A stretch of 64,000 nt of DNA from Symsagittifera roscoffensis (GCF_963678635.1 NC_087069.1:8382633-8446632), one strand, 5' to 3'. Counted from the stretch's first letter, positions 31,309-44,252 are shown. Notes: generated by a model from the sequence alone, not told the origin. Numbers and translations: made by a program.

Positions 31309-31969
31309 ATATGCAGTTTTCGCAGTAATTATGCAGTTTGTTAGAGCTGCATACTTAAATCAGACAACGTAGCAGGAAAACACGAAAACAGGAAAACAGC
31401 ACTGAGCCAAGATTATAACATACATTGCAATGGAACCAAGACTCAGTTTAGAAAAATAATTTGAAAAGTCTTTGAGTGTTTTCGAGTACCTGAACAAAGC
31501 ATTTTGTATGGTACGACAGGAGGAAGCGTATTTTTTGTAAAAATTTCAACCTTTTTTCAAGAGCGACCAAATATATTTTCCAAGCTCTACAAGATCATCC
31601 AACGAAATAAGTTCATTGAACGTAAAAAAAAACACTATTAAGTTCATTAGAAAATATTATGAATTCGGCCATCAAGAGGATCTTTCAGATGTGTTTTATT
31701 ACGTGCTCACTACAGTTTATTGTTCGGCAACTAGTTTCTAAAAGCTATGTTACTGGAAAAAAAAATCTTTTTTTCCTCAATTCAACTTTTTTAATCGCAA
31801 TTGGAAAAGTAAACGGGCTGGAAATAGGGCCTTTTATATCTGAGAAACTAATTGTTAAATACTAAAGTTATTTAGCGGTAAAAAAATTTCCGATGATTAC
31901 ACAAGCATTTTTTTAACCTAAATTTATTGATCACGTGTTTTAAAAAGTTTTCAAAAAGCTTCAGAAGAC
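31309..31969. other. Non-coding, partly related to 40900-41200
   Basis: A segment near 31345-31400 (AGAGCTGCAT, CAACGTAG) has weak similarity to 40940-41010. No gene supported. Confidence 0.3.
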
Positions 31970-32180
31970 CTATAAAACTTTTGACTCTCATGCGCTACTT
32001 TCCGAAGTTTATCTCCTGCTTCTAAAAACGTGTTTCTGTAGTCTCCGTGTAGTCTTCAGATCTGAAAAGAGACATGAAGTAACCCATTCTTAAAGTATCC
32101 AAGCGTTATTTAAGCATTTCACCATATATTTCAGATCTGAAATTTAGATCTAAAACAGTTTATATCAGATGTGAATTAAA
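31970..32180 (-). repeat. CAGATCTG repeat family, part 1
   Basis: The reverse complement aligns with 41760-41880, sharing AAATAACGCTTGGATACTTTAA flanked by TTCAGATCTGAAA palindromes, and with 42060-42120 through TTTCCGAAGT and GTAGCGCATGA. Confidence 0.65.
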
Positions 32181-32526
32181 ACATTTAGTGTGTATAGGGC
32201 TTATACTCGAAATGCTAAAAACGTGAAAAGTTGATGAATAAAATGTTGAACTATTGGAAAAATATGACTGAAAAGAACTCAACTATTCTGGAAAATTTTA
32301 AATTGTATGAGTCATTTTGGGTTTTGCCCGACCGTTTAAGCAACAGTTGTTTTTGTCAGGAATATTTGATGCCACGACACTCCCTTTGATACCGGTTAGT
32401 AGAGAAACAGAAAAAGAATTTTAAAAAGATTCAGTTTTCTCTTGTTATTCCTTATCTTTTGATGTTGGTTCGATTAGTTGGACAAATACCTGGACAAGCA
32501 TCTTCGTTGTCACAGATTGATCACCC

Positions 32527-32780
32527 GTACCTAGTAAAAGTTGTAATTTTTGATCTTGTATTTTCGATTTTTGAAGTTGTAATTTTTGATTAACAATGGG
32601 TTATTTCCGATCTATTTTCAGTTCTGAATTTTTGTATTTTTTTTTTTGTTTTTGCACATCTAAAATTCATTTTGGTTATTTCAGAACTTAAAAAACAATG
32701 ATTCAAAAACAATGTTTGGTTTTCTTCTGTAATTTTTTATATTCTGCTAGTTGATATCAGGTACTCGCCCGTACCCAACG
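32527..32780. repeat. CAGATCTG-family element bounded by CCCGTACC
   Basis: Starts CCCGTACCTAGTAAA and ends with CAGGTACTCGCCCGTACCC. The same boundary motifs occur at 41733 (CCCGTACCCAGTAAA) and 42028-42036 (CAGGTACTC). Non-coding. Confidence 0.6.
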
Positions 32781-32877
32781 GAGGCTGTTTTTCTAGATAG
32801 AAATTTTATGTAGATTATCTAACCTAGTTTTCTCGTATTGTGCGTGCACTAGTAATCTATTTCTTTTCTAGTTTAAA

Positions 32878-32914
32878 TATAAACAGTTTCAGAAAAAAAA
32901 ACCAGAAATCAGTT
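32878..32914 (+). promoter_or_regulatory. TATA box plus TCAGTT initiator
   Basis: TATAAA at 32878-32883 and TCAGTT at 32909-32914, with the A about 33 nt from the TATA start. TCAGTT is the arthropod-type initiator. An ATG follows 24 nt later. Confidence 0.5.
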
Positions 32915-32934
32915 CACTGCTCAACCGCAACGAG

Positions 32935-33063
32935 ATGAACATGCTTCGAGTATACACAATCTTAGTAGCAATACAATGCAAAGTTACTCTTGTTATAACA
33001 AGCGTTATTTCGCTAAAACTAGGATTCCGTAATTACCCGGAAGTTTCTTTTATCGCTAACTAA
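32935..33063 (+). CDS. Candidate first exon of a secreted peptide
   Basis: ATG at 32935 opens 42 codons with a hydrophobic, signal-peptide-like N-terminus (MLRVYTILVAIQ, then VTLVITSVIS), ending at TAA 33061-33063. A TATA/initiator pair sits at the right distance upstream. The end of the frame may be intron, since GT donors occur at about 33029. It could be the start of a small secreted protein like that at 31123, with no downstream exon identified. Confidence 0.3.
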   Translation: MNMLRVYTILVAIQCKVTLVITSVISLKLGFRNYPEVSFIAN

Positions 33064-33139
33064 TTTGACAATAATTTTGTTGCAAAAAAAACGAAAAAAT
33101 TGAAAACTCAGTTGTTTGCTCAAAATGTCTATATTTTCA

Positions 33140-33345
33140 TTTAACAGTGGTTTCTCAGATCCAATTTCAGATCTGAAATTTTGTTTTTCAAAGTTATTTC
33201 AGATGTGAAAATTTCTATATCAGATCCAACTTGCAGATCTGAAACTTCAGATTTCTTATCATAATCTGAAATAGCGAACTTCAGATCTGAATGTCATTTT
33301 AAACAAGAAACAAAGAATTTCAGATCTTTTTTCAGACTATTACTT
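33140..33345 (+). repeat. CAGATCTG repeat family, part 2
   Basis: Direct alignment with 42320-42490: repeated TTTCAGATCTGAA and TTTCTCAGATC separated by T-rich spacers, ending AACAAGAAACAAAGAATTTCAGATC. Confidence 0.7.
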
Positions 33346-34599
33346 TTAAGAACAGTGAGTAAATTCTTCTTTATCTCTAGATATCTTATCCAGCGGTAGC
33401 TGAAACTTAATCAGTAATTGAGGACAGACTACAACATCGAAGACTAAAACTTTCGAGGCTACAAAAATAGCCCAAATTTCTGAGACGGTTATTTTAACCC
33501 ATATTTATTGAAGTAAACTTTTGTACAGTAAACTTTGAGTGCAAAACTACCCTAATCTTCGAATCCTTGTTAACTTATTTTAAATAAAAGTTCGAAAAAT
33601 CTACGAAACAGCGCTTAAAAATTAATAGGTAGTTTATCAACTTGGAAAGAAACAGAAATAATTTTATGTTTTTGTAAAGTTTCAAAAAAAATGCACCAAA
33701 ACTTGATTTGTTTTTGCTCGAACTATCTATAGTAAAACACCAAAACAATTACTTTTAATTTGTAATTTCAGAAAAACCAAAAGTATTGAACTGCATCCGT
33801 ATTTTAATTTATTGAATGAAACAAGATCTGTGAAACATAGTTTTCGCAGGGGTTGTTCTCTCAGGAGTTGTCTGAAGCTCAAAAAGGCCCACGTAAAAGG
33901 ATTCGTTTGCCAAATCACCTTTTCAATTCAAAAACCCTGTCACGTACGAATTCCTAGCCCGAACTTTTTGTTAACTTTTTTATTTGAGTTCTTTTTTTAC
34001 CTCCTTGCGAGTTCTACCAGGGGTCTTCTGTCATCAAGTCATAGAATTTAATCCGTACGTTTGCCGTTGCGATCCGTATATTGTAACAAACAGTTCCCGC
34101 AGTCCTTAGTAATTTACCTTTCAGCTCCGTAATTTTTTGTCATTTTTCTACAACACTGAAAGGTTACTGAGTTTGGTTCAATTTTGTTAAGCCCGCTATA
34201 TCTCGATTTTTTGCTTTACTTCTAAATGTACATCAAAAAAATTGTGATAATGATTTGAGGTCCTTTTGCTCAACGCTTACTTTATTATGGTCTTTAGGCT
34301 AGGAACAGGTACCTTGTTTAATGCTGATGAAGCTCAACGCAGCAAATTGAAAAACTGCTTACGTAGAACTTGTTTATTATCAAAAGATTAATTTTCGATT
34401 TTAACGCAAAGAAAACTGAAATATGGTAGAGTAATTTTTACACAAATATCCTCATCCCACATTGCTTTACGTGCTGAAATAATTCTTTGGTGCGACTTAA
34501 TCCATAACTCAGTAACTCGCCACATAGGTAAAAACAAACAATGTCTCTCTACAACGAAACTATCGTGACTACTGTATAACTACTAAGCCAAAATTTAGG
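33346..34599. other. Non-coding, nothing recognised
   Basis: Short open frames at 33727-33918 and 33812-34051 have no recognisable features. No gene supported. Confidence 0.35.
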
Positions 34600-36200
34600 C
34601 AGTTATGTTTTGTCGGTTGTATGGTGAAGCGGTTACCCCTCCAGGTTTACCTGAGCTACTGAGTTTCAATCGTAAGGACCCTCTGACGAAGTTAAAACTA
34701 TCGCAAATCAAAGAATGACGTTAAGCTAACGGATCTAAAAACACTCGTTTAGCACTACTTTAACAGAAATTGGGCTTCAAGATGACAATGCCTAACCCAC
34801 AAAATGATCAAGAAACCAGTTTTTGTGATCTTGCTGTTGCAGAATTTAACATTGGCTTTTAGCGAAGGAAGATTTGGGTCAAAAAAACCAGCAAAGAAAA
34901 CATGAAACATGTCAGTACCGATACTCGAATCGTACGCAAACACTAATTTTTTGGAAACTGTAATGTGATGATCCGATTCAAACTTCGGGCATGGCATTAA
35001 AACCTTCCAAAGCCAACCACAACTGCCATCGCCGCCAAAAGTTGCATCCTTGACACGACACCGAGCCAACCACATAGTTTGATATTTCCGTCGTACAAGC
35101 AACAATTAACAGACAAGTCAATTATTGTCCAACGTTTCACTCTAACGCTCTTCCCAACCTATTCGAATATGAAAAAAAAAACACCAAGAAAGTACTCTGG
35201 TTATCTCACTCAGTGCCATCAGCGGAATTAATTGTACACTTTCTCAACGAGAAAAAGCTATACCTCAATTCACCTTTGTTTCAAATGCTTGCCCCTCCAA
35301 TTCCATTAACCAACGCTCTACTTTTGTACTATGATCAACCAGTTGAAAATCAAGTGGTTACCACCCCAGGTTTTTGTCGTAAGGACCCTCTGCCAAACTT
35401 AAACCTATCGCAAAACGAGTGATGACGTTAAGCTAATTGATCTACAACACTCGTATAACACTACTTTAAGAGAAATTGCACTTGATGAAGATGTCGATTT
35501 CAAAACAAATGTTCGAGAAACCAGTTTTTGCGAACTTGATGTTTCAGAAATTTCCATTTGCTTTTCGCCCATACTCGAATCGTGCGGAAAAACTACTGTT
35601 TTGGAACCGTATTCTGATAATCCAATTTAAATTTCGAGCATGGCATTATACTTTCAAAACCGTCCATTACAGCCTGCGCCACCACAAAAAATTGCACCCT
35701 TGACACCGCGCCGACCACATAGTTTGCTCTTTCCGACCTACTTGCTAAAACTAGCAGAAATGTCAGCTACCGTCCCGCGTTTCACCCGAACGCTCTTCCT
35801 TTTCCATTTGGTTAAGAAAATTATACTGATAGACTACTCTGTTTATCTCACTCACTACCGTCAGTGTAATGAAATGTACACTTTCAATCCAAAAAAGCTT
35901 TGCCTACGACCCCTCGTGGTCAATTAATTTCCGTTTCATACCGAATTCTCTCACAGTTCTGTATGCTCATTTAGAAGAAGGAAAAACATACAGCTTTTAC
36001 ACATTCACCTTTCTTTAAAATACCTGTCTCTCCAATTCCGCTAACCGACGCCTTATTTTCGTACTATGATCTTTAAGTTGAAGATAAAGCGGTTACAACC
36101 TCAGGTTTTCCTGAGCTACTCGGTTTCAATCGTGAGGGGATTCAGCCAAAGTTGAAATTATTGCATTAGAAAAAGAGATGATGTTAAGCTATAGATCTAA
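34600..36200 (+). repeat. Degenerate ~720-bp tandem repeat, two and a fraction units
   Basis: Landmarks recur at about 34620, 35345 and 36075: GCGGTTAC..CC.CCAGGTTTT, TCGTAAGGACCCTCTG.C and GATGACGTTAAGCTAA.GATCTA. Inside the units CCACATAGTTTG, GTTTATCTCACTCA and CTCCAATTCC also repeat. The third unit is partial. Substitutions and indels are many, so it is old. Short open frames here are not conserved between units. Confidence 0.75.
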
Positions 36201-37569
36201 AAACAATTGGAACAGGCAAAGCTAATTCAGCTCTATCTGAGTTTGCCTACAATAGTGAAATAACCAAAGATGCAGTGAATACCTCGAAACGCAAATTGGG
36301 TCAACAACAGGCATTTGTTAGTGCGCATCTTGACAAGCTCTGTTATTTTCCGCCACTACAGATGCATCTTCGGAACCATCATCAATTTTGCTTCAACTGT
36401 TTCGAGTTTTGTAGGTGTTTTCAAATCTTTGTCTTACACTACTCAACTTGAAGGTGTATCCCCGGCCTGTAAAATAAAATCGATGCCTGCAAGCAACAAT
36501 CACGTTTAAGAACCTACTAACAAGAAAAATCTTCTGCAAACATGACAGATTTCCTTCATTATTTACCGTTTCATTGGATTCAATTACAACTTGATGCCTA
36601 ATTTTGTGCTAAACCATACGCGAATTAGCCGTTTCATTTAATGCAATCTCAATTGAAAACATAGTTTTGTGAGATTGCGCCTTTAGTCCTGTTTGGAAGT
36701 ATTTGAAACTCTCCTGCCAGCTTCAAATAGCGCTAGAGCTGGTAGTGAATGGAGTCAATTCCCAGCAGATGATCACAAAAAAGCATGTCGTAGTAAAGGT
36801 AGATTCACTCCCAGAGAACTTCTCCTACAAAGTCAATTTTTTGTTAAAAAGAATATCAATTTGCGAAGAGATATTGCAAGTGTCAATGCGTTTTCATATT
36901 TTTACCCAAAGTTTGAGTAACTTGACCCAATTGTCTACAATAACACCGAGGTAGAAATGATACAAAGATAAGATTGCTTCCAGGCCATCAAACCAATAGA
37001 AAAGATTGAAGACAAAAACCAAATAGCTCATTCTACCGCTCTCCTCTCATTTGGTTTGTTTCATGCAACTTATTTTATTGATATTTATTAGATATTGTTT
37101 AATGCAGAATAATTTCTGTGTTGAGAATAAGTTTAATGACCATAAAGTCAAGCAGTGGTACAAAATTGAGTCGTAAGGATAGCGGATAAAAGTGCGCAGC
37201 GGATAAATGTGCGCTTCGAATACTGGAGTTATCAACAGATCTCGACAAGGAGCATTATATTGAATGGTTATCTGGGTTGAGAACGACACTAAACTAGCCA
37301 GCGAACAAATTATTTATGAGTTTGTTAAGTCTTAGAGGATTTGGATTAACTAAGGTTGTCTGCAATGGCCCAGATTTATCAGAAAATTTAAATCTGAGAT
37401 TAGCATATGTGATATTATAAAGAAAATCAATTTGAAGATCAACAACCTAACGCAAGAATATGGTTCTGAATGGGAAAAAAAGAAAAAACAATTGGACACC
37501 ATAACTTTTTAAACATTAGTCGTGGCGAGAATAAATACATAAAAAAACAATTACGCAGCGCACCGTCTT
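36201..37569. other. Non-coding, possible upstream part of the BEL fossil
   Basis: GCGGATAAA.GTGCGC is tandemly repeated at about 37184-37213. No domain is recognisable before 37570. Confidence 0.3.
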
Positions 37570-39030
37570 AGAATACGTCTCATCGTTGTTGGATCCAATC
37601 CGTCTGCACCGTACACGGCTCGTAGTCAGCTTTTTCCAAAAGATATTCGACGTTTGTTGGGCGAGCAGTGGGATGAGATAATTTGAGGCGAGCGTCATGA
37701 AACGTTCATATAATGGCATACTTGTATACCAAAAGCGGCCACCTATTAACTTCTCGCTGTTTCGACGAAAAAGAACTGCATATTTGTACTGACAGATCTC
37801 AGGACATTTTTTGCTCAGTTGCTTTCATACGTGGTCACTCTGTCGTCACAAATGAAGCAAAGACTGCTTTTGACTTCGGAAAAGCTAGAGTAGCGCCGAT
37901 GAAAATTATTTTGATTTACCAAGCTTGAATTGCAATCAAAATTACTGACGAGCTGTCTGAGACTTGAAACAGAGAAAACATTGACAATCAAAATTGAAAA
38001 TCTTTATATATCGATTGATAAGGACATTTGACCTTCTTCTGCATTGTTTGTACTTTTGTACTAGCATATTGCTTGTCGTTCTGTCTTATCTGGTTTAATT
38101 CGTTTAATTGATGAGAGGTCGCATGTGTCCTTTGGAAAAAATCCAGCAGATACCTGCATCCGTGGAATAGCTGCTGAGGCACTAAAAAAGCTGTTAAATG
38201 AAAAGTCTATTGTTTTAGAAAGCAAAAGTTTGGCCTTTCAAAACTGATTTAGAGGCTCTCACCTGTATTTTTTTAAAAAGATTAACATATGATTTGATTG
38301 AAGGTTTTAAACAAGTTGCAAGTTTCACAGGCTCATTTAATCATCTAAAACCCCCGATTCAGTGTTTGTCTGGGAAGATTTTTGGTGCTTCCTCGAAACT
38401 ATAAAAAATCGCCAAACTGAGTGTGTCGTTATCAACGTCAAAATCCCAAAACCCGTTTAATAACCGACCGTCCGAGCAGTTTTTTTATTCTGGTTACGTC
38501 AGAATTGTTCCCTCTCAAAGTCAATGCGCCTAAAAAAACAGCTTGCTGAAAAGTCTAGCAGAATAGCTTTTCCCCCGTTTATCGGTTACCGTCTGTTCCA
38601 CTGATCGTATTCGCCGTCGCGCCGCCGTTGAGTTTTATAGTAAAGAACCCGTCAATTTTAAAGCCGATATCTACTCGTACCGATGCTACTACCCTTATTT
38701 CGCAAAAAAAACATCATCACCAAAGAGTTGAGTATCTGCGTGTTGTTATACAACTAGGAAATGTCGTTTTAGGGATCTGTTTCTCCTTATGTTCAATAGA
38801 ACACCATAGCAAGTTATACCGCAAACAAAGAGCAAAATTTGCCACATATATGATGGCGGACTTTCCGTTAGAGGACTGGGTTTCTGACAATCCCCCTTCG
38901 TGAACTGGGGAGTAGATTACTTTGGTCCGTTCCACGTAAAGACTCGATGAAGCTCAGAGAAACTTTGGAGCTTTTTATCAACAAGTATTACGGACAAAAC
39001 GTGCCGCTGATCTCGAGGTTGTTCCGTCAA
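37570..39030 (+). pseudogene. Fossil BEL/Pao pol (RT end, RNase H, integrase)
   Basis: Plus-strand reading recovers BEL/Pao landmarks in order, in changing frames: SSLLDPIRL (about 37580, equivalent to the SSIFDPLG region), LHICTDRS and GKARVAPMK of the RNase H (about 37772 and 37880), GKNPADTCIRG (about 38132), then MADFPLEDW and WGVDYFGPF of the integrase (about 38850 and 38900). Each matches the same position in the intact element at 44557-51090. Many stops and shifts intervene. It is opposite in strand to that element and much older. No LTRs were identified. Confidence 0.8.
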
Positions 39031-39289
39031 TGGATACAAAATCATGTGTAATGGGCATATAACGATTCATTGTTCGGCAAGAAACGCCGTTCTCCATCTG
39101 GTCCGATGGCTCGGCCAAATAATTGATTTCGTGGATCAAGAACTGGAAACGCCATGCACCCGCTCTCCTTCCTCATAAAAGCCTGACCTGAAGTTTCAAT
39201 CCACCCAAAGTCTGATCGTGAAAATTGCACTCGTTCTCGCTCCATCGGGGGCGGAGAAAGTTAGCGCGTGCAAACTATACGTGTTTTCT

Positions 39290-39560
39290 ATAAGGTAGTC
39301 ATTTCGTTTGAAACTTTTTTGTTGGTTTTAGCTTAAACCTTTCCTTAAAACTAAGATAATTTTCCGAATTTAGAATCTAACACTTGAACTACTTTAAGAC
39401 TTGTTATGTTTTTGCTTAAGTTTGTTTTTGGTGTTGGTATTTGATGAATTTTGTTACTGTTCAGCTTCGACTTATAGCAACAAGTTATAATAAATTGAGA
39501 TGTTCAGATTGATGAGATTTTGTTCAAATGCCCATATACTGAGCTGAAGATTTAATTGTC
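39290..39560 (+). repeat. Dispersed repeat family D2, copy
   Basis: Aligns with 7810-8080: TATA.GGTAGTCATT, AACTTTTT.GTTG, then TTTTTGCT.AA, GTTG.TATTTGATGAA and a TTCAGATTGATGAGAT-like end. Confidence 0.6.
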
Positions 39561-39794
39561 GAAGTAATCGAAAAATGGGTTTTTCCCAGCCGTTAAAATG
39601 ACCGCCTTAATGTTAGTAAAAAATTGTTTTTTAATTGGTCTCTGAAACTTGCTGAGGTCCCCAAAACTTTAAAAGAAATTTGAGCTCCAAAATACCGGTC
39701 AACTTCGTTTGCATCATAAAATTACCTTTAAACAATGTAAGGAACTCTTAAGAATTGGTCTTAATCCCAAACAAAGCAAGTTTGTTACATTTTT

Positions 39795-40390
39795 TGTTCC
39801 GACTTTCGATACCAAAGTGACGGAATATTTGTGCTCAGGGTGGGTTTTTTTTCTTCAGACAAAATTTGACTTTTCAACTAGCCATTTTTGACGGAATTTT
39901 TTATATCATTAAAAAGGTATTGTTGTCCTGAGCTCAAACTTGAAATAATATTTGGCTCCTTTTCGTTTCCCCCCTCCTGCAAAATTTTACATGTAAGTTT
40001 GTTGACCACATTGTCCGATTGTTATGAAAATTTACATACAGACTGATAAGGCCACGACAAACATATTTGGTCTTAATACTCAACCTCGTAAAACCACTCG
40101 TTACACTAATAAGTTGAAACTAGCGTGAGTGGGGGAAAAGGAAAATGAGCCAAATATTTTACCTAAGATCATTTTTCGTAAATTTATGGGAGTTTAAAGA
40201 TTGCCATTTTGGCCAATTTGGGACAATAAACGCGCGATATATTTCGCGTTATTAACGCGTAAGGGGAGAGTTAATCCGTCTTAAAATTGTTCCAAATTGG
40301 TTGAAAGAAGCTTATTTACTATAATTGATTTGTTACAAGAGCGAAGTCTATCCTTTTGTACTTTATATGGCGTGTGGGGAATGATTTTCA
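39795..40390 (+). repeat. Dispersed repeat family D1, copy
   Basis: Contains GTGACGGAATATTTGTGCTC, CAGACAAAATTTGACTTTT, AAAGGTATTGTTG and the CGCGCGATATATTTCGCG core shared with 690-1140 (inverted) and 56095-56470. Confidence 0.65.
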
Positions 40391-41732
40391 TAAAAAATTT
40401 CAAATTTTAGAAAAAAAAGTCATTCTATTTTATTACATTAATTTTTTTAATGTTTTTACTGATCCATAAAACTTTATTAGGCAGTCGGAACATTCAGGGC
40501 ATCGCCCTAATACGAGCTTTCTTGTTGACTTTATTTGCCTTGCTTAGCTTCTTTGCAAGTTATGAATTGGAACAAATCATAAAAATCACTGTTGTATAAA
40601 TAAAAAAAATTCTGTCAGTTTTTACCGTTTTTAAATAATATAATGTCTACTCTTTCAGTATTTGCAGAGAAGTTTCTTCAAAAAAGCCATTCAACTTGAC
40701 TTTTGCTGTGGACAAATACAAGACGTTTTCAATTTGAAATCTTTCCGATTTGTTTATTATTTTTTCTGAAGTTTGATGTACGAACTTGATGTTCAAACAA
40801 TTTTTGATATTCTAAATTGTACTAAATGTAAAATTCAAGTGAAAATAGGATATGTCACTATATCATATGTATGCAGTACCAGATAAACATTTTCAATTAA
40901 CTTCATTTTGTGACTTTTTGAGGGGTTGAAAAATAGAGCTGCATTTACAAAATGCCGCAATGCGAGACAATTGCATAATTAGACCATACAACGTAGACCA
41001 AAAAGAGGAAGCAGCAACGGAACGAAAATTGCAGCGAAATTAGCAAACGAAACAAAGTTTTTGAATTCAGTAAAAACCTAAGCTCTGTTTTAAATTTATC
41101 AGTAAAAAAGTGTTTGAAAGTGTTTTTTTTTGGGAAAATTGTACAAAGCTTTTGCTATAAGATTGTTTATGTTTTAGCTTCCAACTTTCAATTTCCATCA
41201 CTGAAAGTTTGAACAGGCATAAATTTCCTTGTGCAGAAAAGTTTGATTCATTCTTCGAACAAGCTTATTGCCATAAAAACTCCGTTATTTCCAGTTTCCC
41301 AACCCCCTCGTAAATTGGCACGAACTGGTGAACAAATTGTCATATGGCTATTTTCATGTAAGAAATGTTATAAACATTTTTTCATCTGTTTTACAATGGG
41401 GTGAAACATTTGAAAAGAGCGAAGTTTTTTTGTAGATTTTGCGATTCGCGTTTCCTGTTATTTTAAGACACAAAAAGGAAACGTGAAATAACAACTTTTC
41501 ATACTCTTCCCTTGTCGAAAAAACTAAGGCAGACATAAGAAATTGTCTGTAAACTGTTTTTTATCTCTAAGATGGATGTTAGAAAAGTCCTTAGGAAACG
41601 TTTGACTGGCAAATTGGCAAATTTTAACTCGAGGGATAGCAGCAAACATCATTTTAAGTTACATTTCAACTGTATTATCTAGAAATGTTTGAAAGTTTTT
41701 TTTCGGGAAACTGTTCAAAATTTTCGATATGA
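40391..41732. other. Non-coding, nothing recognised
   Basis: AT-rich with homopolymer runs. No gene supported. Confidence 0.35.
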
Positions 41733-42501
41733 GCCCCCGTACCCAGTAAATTTTCTAAAACAGATCTGAAATAATATTTTTCAGATCTAAATTTCAGATC
41801 TGAAATAGGTTGTGAAATGTTTAAATAACGCTTGGATACTTTAAGGATTGGTTATTTCAGATCTAAATTCAGGTCTGAAGTTTTCTTTTTCTTTGTTATT
41901 TCAGATCTGAAAAAATCTACTTCAGATCCAAAATTTAATTTTTTCTTGCTTATTTCAGATCTGAAAACTCAACGATTCGGACTCAATTTTTACTGTTTTT
42001 GATTTTTTTTTGCGTCTGCGAGCTACTAGCAGGTACTCAGCGAAGTCTCAAGTTAGAGACTTCCGAAGTATGTTTCCCCAAGCATGAGATAAACATTGGA
42101 AACGCATAAGTAGCGCATGAACACCAAAAATGTAACAGGTCTAACAATTTTTGAAAATTTTTTAACACAGTTGAACAAGAAATTTAGTTCGAAAAAAAAC
42201 AGTTTTTGGAAGTATTCGGAAGTTTTTCTGACCGCTAGTTAATCTAAACATAATTGTATATTGCAGAAAAATCAAAAAATAAAAATTCTTTTTTTGCTCG
42301 AAATGCATAAATTATAATTTAACAAAGGATTTCTCAGATCTGATTTCAGATCCGAAATTTTCTGTTTCAAGGTTATTTCAGATCTGAACTTTAAATTCTT
42401 ATCAAGATCTGAAATAAAAAAAATTTCAGATCTGAGAATCAACTTATGTAAGAAATAAAGAATCTCAGATCTTGCACAGAAAATCCCCTGGGTACGGGCC
42501 T
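41733..42501. repeat. CAGATCTG-rich repeat element with inverted ends
   Basis: The left end CCCGTACCCAGTAAATTTTC and the right end, reverse-complemented (CCCGTACCCAGGGGATTTTC), form a terminal inverted repeat. Inside, TTTCAGATCTGAAA and near variants occur more than ten times. Internal blocks match 31970-32180 (inverted) and 33140-33345 (direct), so the family is scrambled between loci. There is no coding frame. It is probably a non-autonomous DNA element with palindromic internal repeats. Confidence 0.7.
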
Positions 42502-44252
42502 TTTATTAAATTTCCTCTAAGCTTTCATAAATTTCCTTCCGCCTGCTTTTTGACTGAAAGTCTAAACTTTTAACCGTTCTGAAAAACCTGGCAGAGTCTA
42601 TTAGAGGTTTTATTTGAAGTACACGATCAAACTAACAGTTCTTACATTAGTCAAATTTATCAAACTTACCAAAAAACGGATCTACTTAACGATCCCCCTA
42701 CCCCTATAGTATCTCTTTAAGAATCTCCAACCCTATAAATAAATACAGTAAGTTAGCTCTAGAGATTGTATCAAGAATTCGAATTTTGTTGCATTCTGAT
42801 TGGGTCTAAAGTTAAACTATTTTAATCTTATAAACAATCCCCCTTCTTGAAACGGGGGAGATTGTTAAGCCGATCCCAAAACGCTTTTTTCTTCGGCCCA
42901 TTCCATCCACACAAACGCCTATCACTCACTCACACCCATATACATGTAGTTGAATTTTGACGTTGTTGTATCGCACTGAAACCTTGCTATGTGAACAAAT
43001 CAAAAGTACTCACCTCAATTTTTCTTCATGACAAACCAGATAATATTAGAGTTAAGTAAAATGAGAAAAATTACAATTTACCAGCTACTTTAATTGGGCG
43101 CGGCTAGTTTGGGCGAAAAATGTCTTAGGCGAAAACAAAAGTTTTATTTCTCAAACAATTGCATTTTCCTCTATTCAAAAGGCTGCATCATGTTTAGAAT
43201 TTAGCCATCAAAAATAGAGACTGAATTGAGAATGGATATAGATAAAAAGCAGTTTAAGTTATTTATTAGCGGGGCATAGTTACGGATTGTCACACACTAG
43301 TAACAATTGAAAACCCGGCCGAAAAACTTTGAACACCAGGTGAGCACAACCATGAGCCTAATTTCCCCTCACAAGAAAACAGAAATTTTTTGGCACAAAA
43401 ATAATTTGAGATCAATCGAAAATGACTCGACCTAGAAAGAGTTACGTTAACGAGCTGCAAAACTTGCAGAGTTCAAGTGATTTTCCTTCAAGATTATTAC
43501 AGAATAAGAGGAGGAATGCTTAATGCCCATAATCGTGTGCTACTACCATCGCCAAAAACTATTTTTGATGTTTCCATACCTGGAAATTGATTTAAAAAAA
43601 AAACTTCGACACTCGCCCATTCTTATCACATCACGACGAAAAAATACTGGCTTTCTGTTTAATTAAGGGCTTGCGTTGTTTGCCTTCTACTCAAAATATT
43701 TTCGCCGATGGCACAAAAATTCCAGTTTTGTGGACTCTGCTACTCGAAAAAAGCGAAACTCAATCTGTCCAATTAGTTGAAGTTATCAGTATTCAATTTT
43801 CAGATAATTTAGACTTATCATTCAGCCTTAAAGCGTTTTTGTCTTTGTTCGAATGTGAAACAGGGCGCATAGCTTCTTTGAAAATTTCACTACCCTCAAT
43901 AAATCATTTTGTATTTTATTTTCATTACAGTCAAGCTGATTATCAAAAAATCGAGATATCTGTATCCTATAAAATTAACCTTGCAAGAAAATTTTTCACC
44001 TTTTTACCCCCTGGGCTTGGAAAGATTATGTTCATCTAATTGTTAAGCTTTGGATTTTATTAAAAATTTGTGTATTATAACCAAAAGCGGACGATTTGTC
44101 AAAAAAACTTAAAATTTTGATTAAAACAAATCAATATTTGCATGTGGAATGTCTAGTATCGTCAAGTTAATTTGCGTACATTTCATATTTTTGAAAAATG
44201 GCATGCCTACTGGACCCTTAATATTGGTCGAAACAAGCCTTCTCTCTGGCTT
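42502..44252. other. Largely non-coding left flank of the BEL element
   Basis: A hairpin-like CAATCCCCC...GGGGGAGATTG at about 42836-42864 is followed by TTAAGCC, which resembles a purine tract plus an LTR start but is unproven. An open frame at 43671-44039 (plus) starts only with TTG and matches nothing I know. Confidence 0.3.
44248..44252. repeat. Target-site duplication, left (GGCTT)
   Basis: Exact match to 51559-51563 on the other side of the BEL element. Confidence 0.9.

Noticed and set aside
42836-42875. Purine tract GGGGGAGA followed by TTAAGCC as a polypurine tract and LTR start for the fossil BEL
   Set aside because: It is nearly 4 kb from the last recognisable fossil pol motif and no partner LTR was found; a local CCCCC/GGGGG hairpin explains it equally well.
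43671-44039. 122-codon plus-strand frame left of the BEL element
   Set aside because: Starts at TTG, lacks any motif and has no partner exon; kept only as part of the non-coding flank description.
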